Positions 43,854 to 49,710 of a DNA stretch of 49,710 nt are shown one piece after another. Within the stretch, counting starts at the first letter, position 1, and the number at the start of each line of letters is the position of its first letter. The position numbers were made by a program, and so were the translations under genes. Under the pieces are notes generated by a model. That model did no database searches. It was not told the origin of the DNA and saw nothing but the letters and a program-made list of their open reading frames with translations. Source of the DNA: Prevotella sp. (lineage in GTDB: Bacteria > Bacteroidota > Bacteroidia > Bacteroidales > Bacteroidaceae). The stretch covers positions 1 to 49,710 of the forward strand of contig JAFVBX010000063.1 in the NCBI GenBank assembly GCA_017479675.1, read 5' to 3'.

Positions 43854-43900
43854 AGTATTTCGGCATTTCGAAATGTCGGTATGTAGAAATAACGACAATA

Positions 43901-43930
43901 AAAAAGGCAGCCAATCGGCTGCCTTTTTTT
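43901..43930. terminator. Bidirectional terminator between ddh and the HerA-like gene
   Basis: AAAAAGGCAGCC (43901-43912) pairs perfectly with GGCTGCCTTTTT (43917-43928) around a 4-base loop. A/T runs on both sides suit termination of both convergent genes. Confidence 0.9.
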
Positions 43931-45554
43931 ATATCTTCAAGTTACCCAATATATCTCGCGACAACTCGCGGGTGATGGTGCGAGTGGCGGCGCTTGTGGC
44001 GTTCTTCACCACCTTTTCCTTGGTTGAGGTGCGCGACTTTGTCGTCTTACCCGAAATCTTGTTGCTCACGTAGGTGCCGAGGATGGCGGCAAAGGTGGAG
44101 GTGACGGCTGTCATGATGGCTTTGAGCACCTTACTCATTATGCCAGGCTTCTTGGTACCCCTCTTCGTCGTACCAGTGTCTTCATCGTCCTCTTTTGAAG
44201 ATTTCTTCTTGCTCTTTGTCGTGGTTTCCTCTTCGTCTTCGTTCCCGTTCACGTTCCCGTTCACGTTAAGCAGCTCCTCGTATGCACTCTGACGGTCTTT
44301 CAGCGTGTCGTACTTGCCGTAGATAAGGCTCTGACGGATTATGTCGAGGCGCTGTCCCTCGGTTATGGCGCCAATCTGCGAGAGTGGGAAGAGTATCTTA
44401 GCACGTTCCACTACGGCAGGCGCGCCCTTCTCGTCGAGGAAGCTAACGAGGGCTTCACCCGTCTCAAGGTTCATTATCGCCTCGTCTGTCTTGAAGTCAG
44501 GGTTAGGGCGGAAGGTGTCAGCGGCAGTCTTCACCGCCTTCTGGTCTTTCGGCGTGTAGGCACGGAGGGCGTGCTGCACGCGGTTACCCAGCTGTCCGAG
44601 GATGTTCTCTGGTATGTCCGTAGGGCTCTGGGTGATGAAGTATATACCCACGCCCTTTGAGCGAATGAGGCGGATAACCTGTTCTATCTTGTCGAGCAGC
44701 GCCTTGCTGGTGCCTTCGAAGAGCATGTGAGCCTCATCGAAGAAGAACACGAGCTTGGGTTTGTCCATGTCGCCAACCTCTGGCAACGTAGAGTACAGCT
44801 CGCTCAACAGCCACAGGAGGAAGGTGGAGTACAGCTTAGGCTGCATCATCAGTTTGTCGGCAGCGAGGACGTTCATCACGCCCTTGCCCTGCTCCGTCTG
44901 CATAAGGTCGTAGATGTCGAAGGATGGCTCACCGAAGAACTTGTCTGCGCCTTGGTTCTCCAACTGCAACAGGGCGCGCTGTATGGCTCCAACGGAGGCT
45001 GAAGACACGTTGCCGTACTTGGTGGTATATTCCTTGGCGTGCTATGAAACGTAGTCGAGCATGGCGCGGAGATCCTTCAGGTCGAGCAACAGCATGTTGG
45101 GGTTCTCGCGTGCAAGGTCGTCGGCAATGCGGAACACTATGTTGAGCACGCCGTCCTGCGTCTCATTAAGTCCCATGAGGCGCGAGAGCAACTGCGGTCC
45201 CATCTGCGAGATAGTGGCGCGCATGGGGTGTCCCTGCTCGCCATATACATCGAAGAACCTGACGGGACAGGGCTGGAATTCTGGGTTCTGGATGCCAAAC
45301 TCTGGCATCCTTTTCTCTATGAAACCACTCATCTTGCCAGCCTGCGATATGCCACTGAGGTCGCCCTTCATGTGTGCCATGAAGCAGGGCACGCCTGCCT
45401 GGCAGAAAGATTCAGCCATCACTTGCAGCGACACCGTCTTACCCGTACCCGTAGCACCTGCTATCAGTCCGTGGCGGTTAGCCATCTTACCTACTATGCT
45501 CAAAGGTCCGTTGGCGCAATGAGCTATGTAAAGTCCTCTTTCCTTGTCGTACAT
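43929..45554 (-). CDS. HerA-like (DUF853/YjgR-type) ATPase, reading frame interrupted by an in-frame TAG
   Basis: HerA/FtsK-superfamily ATPase of the DUF853 type (E. coli YjgR). The first part has Walker [13 protein letters not shown] (about residues 34-45). Codon 171 (45044-45042) is TAG in a context reading LDYVS, stop, [13 protein letters not shown], and the same frame continues to 43929. The second part has Walker [31 protein letters not shown] and [14 protein letters not shown], the usual family order. Without the TAG the protein is 541 residues. A low-complexity linker [14 protein letters not shown] near residue 430 is encoded by 12-bp repeats at 44241-44267. The Lys-rich C-terminal part and a weakly hydrophobic segment ([12 protein letters not shown]) follow. 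The TAG may be an error, a mutation or readthrough. Confidence 0.88.
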
Positions 45555-45595
45555 TGTTTTTATCGTTTTAGTTATCGTTGTTCCTGTTCTGTCTG

Positions 45596-45603
45596 CAAAA
45601 ATA
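45596..45603 (-). promoter_or_regulatory. -7 box for the HerA-like gene
   Basis: The minus strand reads TATTTTTG followed by C, about 40 bases upstream of the ATG. TTGC lies about 19 bases further upstream as a partial -33 box. Confidence 0.55.
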
Positions 45604-45638
45604 CAAATTTATATTGACAGGAGCAAGAAAAAGCGCAC

Positions 45639-45680
45639 AAAAAAAAGGGAGCCTGACGGAAAAACGTCCGTCAAGCCCCC
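45639..45680 (-). terminator. Rho-independent terminator after hsp20
   Basis: On the minus strand a stem GCTTGACGGA with TCCGTCAGGC encloses a short loop and is followed by eight T residues (45646-45639). Confidence 0.85.
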
Positions 45681-45718
45681 TCGTCTATCTACTAACTATT
45701 ATCTTTCGTATGTCGTTT

Positions 45719-46141
45719 TTAGAACACCTCGATAGACTTTGCCGTCGTCTCGGGCTTTGCAGCCTTCGGCATGGTGATGGTCAGTATGCCGTCCTCCACC
45801 TTGGCAGAAATCTTGTCCTTCTCCACGTCGTCGGGCAGGCTGTAGTTCTGCTCGTAGTTGGAGTGTGAGAACTCGCGGCGCAGGTAGTGGTGGTCCTTGT
45901 CCTCATGCTTGTGCTCCACCTTGTTCTCTATTACCACGCTGAGGTTTCCGTCGTTATTGATGTTGACGCGGCAGAACTCCTTCTTGATGCCTGGAGCCGC
46001 TATCTCCATCGTATAGTCAGTCTTGCTCTCTTTCACGTTCACTGCAGGTGCCGTAGCATTGGCACGAGGCATGAAATCTGTGTTCAGGAAATCGTCAAAT
46101 ACTGTTGGGAACCAACTGTTCTTAAACATTACTGGTAACAT
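45719..46141 (-). CDS. Hsp20/alpha-crystallin-family small heat shock protein
   Basis: ATP-independent holdase chaperone forming oligomers on unfolding proteins. The alpha-crystallin domain spans residues about 33-130: PAVNVKESKTDYTMEIAAPGIKKE, SVVIENKVEHK, RREFSHSNYEQNYSLPDDV and the A-x-x-x-n-GILTI signature (KVEDGILTITMPK). The final IEV is the usual I-x-V-like C-terminal motif. The ATG at 46141 is chosen because GGAGGT lies 7 bases upstream; a longer TTG start (46147) would sit too close to it. It has its own terminator and an unusual upstream region with candidate sigma-54 and activator sites. Confidence 0.92.
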   Translation of the reverse strand: MLPVMFKNSWFPTVFDDFLNTDFMPRANATAPAVNVKESKTDYTMEIAAPGIKKEFCRVNINNDGNLSVVIENKVEHKHEDKDHHYLRREFSHSNYEQNYSLPDDVEKDKISAKVEDGILTITMPKAAKPETTAKSIEVF

Positions 46142-46208
46142 AATCAATACCTCCTAATTTTTTTGTTTGTTAAACGAATGTTGTTTATCTTTATTCGCTT
46201 TCCTATAA

Positions 46209-46271
46209 CACAACAAACGTGCCTACCCTTGCATCATTGCCAAAATGACACTTCGCAAAGACAAAGTGGCA
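46209..46271 (-). promoter_or_regulatory. Candidate sigma-54 promoter and two upstream sites for hsp20
   Basis: On the minus strand AGGCACGTTTGTTGTG (46224-46209) resembles the sigma-54 consensus TGGCACG-N4-TTGCW with correct GG-to-G spacing and two mismatches. Upstream, TGCCAAAATGACA (46238-46250) and AGACAAAGTGGCA (46259-46271), read on the plus strand, are related 13-mers exactly 21 bp apart, as activator sites often are. No good TAnnTTTG promoter was seen here. Confidence 0.45.
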
Positions 46272-46414
46272 CAAGAGGGCTTTTAGAGAGCTTTTAGTTA
46301 CTCTCGCTCGAAAAAACTCAAAAAAAATTTGGTTTTTTGCTCGCTTATTGAATAAAATCTTCACGTTCGAGAAAAAAAATCCTTCTTTTTCTTCTCACTT
46401 AATCAGATTTTTCG

Positions 46415-46422
46415 TAACTTTG
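46415..46422 (+). promoter_or_regulatory. -7 box upstream of the structured region
   Basis: TAACTTTG followed by C, a consensus -7 box directed into 46430-46940 and divergent from hsp20. The -33 position has only TTCT. Confidence 0.5.
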
Positions 46423-46427
46423 CATCG

Positions 46428-46940
46428 CAGATTGGTGTAGAGTGCTCGCAAGAGTGCCGTCAACCAAGAGCGCGTGGGGATGCGTCCCCACCTTGACATA
46501 TTGGTAAAAATGAAGCGTTGTGCTTCTATCTTGTGCTCTGAAACCTGAGAAATTTCAAAGAACAAAACAAGATGGAGTATTAACGGTTCGCGCTATGGCG
46601 TGGGCTGATTGTATCCGTATCTTTTTTGTTCAGGTTTTCTCAGGACCTCAGAGTGGAGATTTGGAGTTCAGTTTCACGCTCTTTTTGTATCCTGGTGCGA
46701 AATTCCCATCAAATCACCTTTTTACTTCGAGAGCTTTCCAAATGTTTTATTGACAAATTAGACAATAGTGGATAAGCAAAAGAAATACTCGCTAACGGGG
46801 TATAATCCCAGATTCCATTATGTATGCTCTCCCTGCCCGTGAGCGTAGGGAGAGCCAAAGAAACTCCCAGCCTGTTCCCTAACGGACAGACTACAATATA
46901 TATAATAGTACGCGCGTAAGCGTAAAGAAGTAAGACAAGA
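46428..46940 (+). other. Structured non-coding stretch, possible RNA of unknown type
   Basis: About 510 bases without a convincing gene but with many hairpins downstream of a -7 box. GTGCTC-GCAA-GAGTGC (GNRA-type loop) lies at about 46442-46457, inside a TTGGT/ACCAA helix. GTGGGGA-TGCG-TCCCCAC (UNCG-type loop) lies at 46474-46491. GAAGC/GCTTC lies at 46512-46526, and ATCTTGT/ACAAGAT (46528-46534 with 46567-46573) closes a larger loop. Farther on, GCTCTCCCT/AGGGAGAGC lies at 46826-46855 and TACGC/GCGTA near 46909-46924. It does not show the conserved cores of RNase P RNA, tmRNA or SRP RNA that I know. It may be one or more small RNAs or a long leader of the next gene. Confidence 0.5.
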
Positions 46941-47678
46941 GTGACAACAAAAGAACTCAAAAACATAATCGACACAATAATCGCAGAAGCGTTTGATACT
47001 GTACAAAAGATGTATAGCAATAAGGAGGTTGCCCATGAGATAGGCAATACCTCTGTTGCTCAAATCTTCCCTCAGTATTCGACCTGTCGTAATTATAGTG
47101 CGGCTAACATTACTCGTGTAAGTGAACAAGAACTACGTTATGCCTTTGTTAATGTGCTTCAGAAGCATTGTGCTGGTGGTAAAATGTTCTTCTCTATTGA
47201 AACTCCAACGGAAGGAAGTTACAAGTTCCCTAAAAAAGACATGCCCAAGATAATGAAGACTGGAGGTCAGTCTGGTAATTTCGACCTCGTCATTCACGAT
47301 GAAGAATTTAACCGCATCTGTCTGATAGAGTTTAAATGTAATTATCCAGAACTGAATGCTTTTAGAAAAGATTTTCTGAAGTTAGCCAATCCTAAGGAGG
47401 ATAGAGACGAAAAAGAAGTTTTGAGATACTTCATACATTTAATTGTAAACTACGAAAAGGCAAAACTGACCAACAGATTAAAAGCTGTCAGTAAGCTCAT
47501 AGGAGAAGGACTAAATAAAAATGTCAACTACGTCCTATATTCTCTATGTAGAGACAATAAAAATGACAATACGAACATTGCTAATGATTTTTCTTCTGAC
47601 GGGGAAATTGGAGCAAATGCTGATATAAAAGGCTTTTCGTTACATTGGTTTGATGAAAAAACAAAAACAATAATATAA
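46941..47678 (+). CDS. PD-(D/E)XK nuclease-like protein of unknown function
   Basis: A 245-residue cytoplasmic protein I do not recognise as a named family. The central stretch SGNFDLVIHDEEFNRICLIEFKC has the D-Xn-ExK pattern of PD-(D/E)XK nucleases (Asp115, Glu130, Lys132), with a possible helix Glu in SEQELRYAF (Glu62/64). This suggests a restriction-like nuclease fold. The start is GTG at 46941: an in-frame TAA at 46923-46925 and no ATG in between. The gene is more AT-rich than the housekeeping genes, which suggests acquisition. It stands alone between the structured region and the secreted-protein gene; no methylase or toxin partner is seen. Stop is TAA. Confidence 0.65.
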   Translation: MTTKELKNIIDTIIAEAFDTVQKMYSNKEVAHEIGNTSVAQIFPQYSTCRNYSAANITRVSEQELRYAFVNVLQKHCAGGKMFFSIETPTEGSYKFPKKDMPKIMKTGGQSGNFDLVIHDEEFNRICLIEFKCNYPELNAFRKDFLKLANPKEDRDEKEVLRYFIHLIVNYEKAKLTNRLKAVSKLIGEGLNKNVNYVLYSLCRDNKNDNTNIANDFSSDGEIGANADIKGFSLHWFDEKTKTII

Positions 47679-47727
47679 AGAACAAATCAACAAACAAACT
47701 ATGTTTAATTTTTAATTAATTTCAGTT

Positions 47728-49710
47728 ATGAAAAAACTACTTACATTAATTATGCTTTTCGTAGCGATAGTTACGGGAGCACAGGCAGCGGAAGCATCTT
47801 TGAATGCTTTCCCTACAGGTACCACGAGTTTCAAGACTGGTGATACTGGATATTACGATTGGGGAACATCTAAGACCAAGAATGCAGTAATCTATGACAC
47901 GAACACGCGTATCATGTTGTGGTCAAATGGTAATAACCTTGATCAGGATGCAAATGGTCTGAAGATTGGTAACTCTTCCAAGAAGAGTGCTTTCGTATTC
48001 AAGGTAGCAGATGCTTCTGACATTTCAGTAGAAGTAGCTCGTAATAGTAGCGACATGACAGTGTCAATCTATTATCTGGGTACGACTACAGAAGTTTTGA
48101 CAGATCCAAACAGTATGGCACCAACAGGAGCATTGGATTCAGAAGATATTTCTTCTTCAAACAGTCCTGCAACTTTGACTGTAGAAAATGGTGCTGCTGG
48201 TTATTACATGGTGTTTGGAACATTACGTTTCTATGCTTCTTCAATAACAGTAACCAAGGCTGTTTCTTCTGACAAACCAACAATCGCAACACAGCCAGTT
48301 GGTGCTACCTATCAGTTAAATGGTGAAGCATCTGCTCTTTCTGTTGTTGCTACAGCGTCTGCAGGTGAATTAGCTTACCAGTGGTACACTTGCGAAGATG
48401 CTGAAGGTACAAATCCAGAGGCAATTGCTACTGCAACGGCATCAACCTATACTCCTTCTACTGAAAGCACAGGTACTACTTATTACTATGTAGTTGTAAG
48501 TGATGGTAATGGTGAAGTTACTTCTGACATCGTAGCTGTAAATGTTGTAACAGAAGAAGCTCCGGAGGTGGAAGCTTCAATTTCGTCTACTCTCGTAAGA
48601 ACAGGTGCAGAAGTTACGGCTACTGCTAACGTAACAGCAGGCGTTCCTGAACCAACTCTCCAGTGGTATAGCTGTGATGATGCAGAGGGAACAAATGCAC
48701 AGGCAATTGACGGTGCAACAGCTGCAACCTATCAGCCATCTACCGCAACCGTTGGCACATTCTACTTCCTCGTAAAGGCTTCTAACTCTGTTGCTGAAGA
48801 TGTTGCTTCAAATGTAGTTAGCTTCAAAGCTGTTGACGCAGGTGTTGCAGGCACAGTTGACGACCTTGTAGCTGTATCTGAGGGATATGTCTTCGTTGCT
48901 GATAACGTAACTGCAGATGGTACACTGAAACCTGCTAAAAATACTCTTTATGACGAAGGAAAAGTATTTGTTTCTGCGGAATTTACTGTTGCAACAAACA
49001 AGGGTTCTAACACATTCGGCGGTGCTTCACACCTTAACTCAATGCGTCTGAAGAACAACACTGACTACATTGCATTCAAGGTTGCTGATGCTTGCCTGAT
49101 AACATTCTATGTTGAGAATCCAAATAAGGACACTCGTCACTTTAAGGTAGGTAATGCTGCAAACGATGATACATACGGACTTATTCCAGATGGTCAGACT
49201 ACAGCATCTATCCTTATCCCTGCGGCAGGAACAGTATATGTAACAGGTCCTGGCAGTGACCGCTACTTCGGCGGTTTTGAAGTGAAGTCAGCTACCGAGA
49301 CCATCACAATTCCAGAGGACGGCGTACTGACATACGTAACAGAGAACGATCTCGACTTCTCTACAATCGACGGTGACATCACTGCTTACGCAGTAACAGC
49401 AGTAAGCGCTACATCTGCTACGACAGCGGCAGTTGCTCAGGTTCCAGCAGGCACGGCTCTCCTCATCAAGGGCACAGCAGGCAGCTATGACATAGAGATA
49501 GCTGAAAGTGCAAGTGCAATCACAAACCTCCTCCTTGCTTCTGACGGCACAATAACAGGCGGCGACAATATCTACGCTTACTCAAAGACTGCCAAGAAGT
49601 TCAAGAAGGTTGCTTCTTCTGTTACAATCCCAGCAGGTAAGGCATATCTCCAGGCAAATGCAGGCGACGCTATCGACATCGACTTCGCAGGCGAGGCAAC
49701 AGCAGTTGAA
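47728..49710 (+). CDS. Large secreted protein with Ig-like repeats, N-terminal part (cut by window edge)
   Basis: Open frame of 661 codons running off the right edge. It starts with a clear signal peptide, MKKLLTLIMLFVAIVTGAQA. A beta-rich region of about 170 residues follows (YDWGTSKTKNAVIYD). Two related Ig-like units then run roughly 190-275 and 285-370. They share YQWYTCEDAEGTN and LQWYSCDDAEGTN, each followed by a YxPST segment. A further domain (FVADNVTADGTLKPAKNTLYD onward) and a repeat-like region (VPAGTALLIKGTAGSYDI) continue to the edge. This pattern is typical of cell-surface or type IX-secreted proteins of Prevotella; the C-terminal signal would lie outside the window. Function unknown. 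Confidence 0.85.
   Translation, partial: MKKLLTLIMLFVAIVTGAQAAEASLNAFPTGTTSFKTGDTGYYDWGTSKTKNAVIYDTNTRIMLWSNGNNLDQDANGLKIGNSSKKSAFVFKVADASDISVEVARNSSDMTVSIYYLGTTTEVLTDPNSMAPTGALDSEDISSSNSPATLTVENGAAGYYMVFGTLRFYASSITVTKAVSSDKPTIATQPVGATYQLNGEASALSVVATASAGELAYQWYTCEDAEGTNPEAIATATASTYTPSTESTGTTYYYVVVSDGNGEVTSDIVAVNVVTEEAPEVEASISSTLVRTGAEVTATANVTAGVPEPTLQWYSCDDAEGTNAQAIDGATAATYQPSTATVGTFYFLVKASNSVAEDVASNVVSFKAVDAGVAGTVDDLVAVSEGYVFVADNVTADGTLKPAKNTLYDEGKVFVSAEFTVATNKGSNTFGGASHLNSMRLKNNTDYIAFKVADACLITFYVENPNKDTRHFKVGNAANDDTYGLIPDGQTTASILIPAAGTVYVTGPGSDRYFGGFEVKSATETITIPEDGVLTYVTENDLDFSTIDGDITAYAVTAVSATSATTAAVAQVPAGTALLIKGTAGSYDIEIAESASAITNLLLASDGTITGGDNIYAYSKTAKKFKKVASSVTIPAGKAYLQANAGDAIDIDFAGEATAVE

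Noticed and set aside
46228-46242. Second sigma-54-like sequence (TTGGCAATGATGCA) ahead of hsp20
   Set aside because: The distance between its GG and GC is 3 bases too short for a sigma-54 promoter.
46428-46700. RNase P RNA, tmRNA, SRP RNA or 6S RNA
   Set aside because: The conserved cores I know for RNase P, tmRNA and SRP RNA are absent on both strands, and the local hairpins do not form the single long rod of 6S RNA.
46826-46855. Attachment site or insertion-sequence end (GCTCTCCCT inverted repeat)
   Set aside because: No integrase, transposase or matching distant copy was found in the window.
46709-47047. Minus-strand open frame across the nuclease gene start
   Set aside because: It overlaps the start of the PD-(D/E)XK-like gene, has no recognisable features and covers the hairpin-rich region.
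46428-47678. Retron or group II intron
   Set aside because: No reverse transcriptase is present, and no intron domain V or GUGYG-type 5' end was seen.

Overview
The window looks like a chromosomal segment of a member of the Bacteroidales, most likely Prevotella or a close relative. The grounds are: Bacteroidetes-type promoters (TTTG, about 19-20 bases, TAnnTTTG) ahead of many genes; the type IX secretion pair porU-porV; the block nusB-yajC-ybbR-coaE; a meso-diaminopimelate dehydrogenase; and a carboxynorspermidine-synthase-like enzyme. I saw no rRNA, tRNA, CRISPR array, transposase or integrase. TAG is a normal stop codon here: it ends the antiporter, pepT, pth, the sulfatase-like gene, a glycosyltransferase and the aminotransferase gene.

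Layout. 1-12.7 kb is almost all minus strand: the start of lysS, an operon recA-pepT-Kef-type antiporter-L,D-transpeptidase, a carboxynorspermidine synthase and a lipoprotein, then nusB-yajC-ybbR-coaE-DUF5606-queF. 12.7-16.8 kb is plus strand: ribosomal protein L25, pth, an S4-domain protein, nhaD and a PAP2 phosphatase. 16.8-32.3 kb is a surface-glycan region: an LTA-synthase-like sulfatase, UDP-galactopyranose mutase with a probable galactofuranosyltransferase, several GT2 enzymes, GT90, an RffA/WecE aminotransferase, a DUF6492 protein, a GT11 fucosyltransferase-like enzyme, a GtrB-like transferase, two GT87-like membrane proteins (one fused to a SUMF1-type domain) and an LpxL-like acyltransferase. 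32.3-35.5 kb holds rplM-rpsI-rpsB-tsf. 35.5-40.8 kb holds an FAH-family hydrolase and porU-porV. 40.8-46.1 kb holds GtrA, a GT4 enzyme, ddh, a HerA-like ATPase and hsp20. 46.1-49.7 kb holds a structured non-coding stretch, a PD-(D/E)XK-like gene and the start of a large secreted Ig-like protein.

How they fit. The glycan genes make and polymerise envelope sugars. The LpxL homologue and PAP2 enzyme fit lipid A or carrier-lipid work. PorU/PorV form the outer-membrane attachment complex that in other Bacteroidetes joins secreted proteins to anionic LPS, so glycan region and secretion genes may be functionally linked (inference).

Most notable: in-frame TAG codons inside rpsB and the HerA-like gene; an in-frame GT87-SUMF1 fusion; repeats that have become protein segments in pepT and the GT4 gene; 21-22-bp-period intergenic arrays at several loci; a shared motif in the leaders of L25, L13 and S2; a possible sigma-54 promoter with two sites 21 bp apart ahead of hsp20; and an unexplained structured RNA-like region next to the nuclease-like gene.
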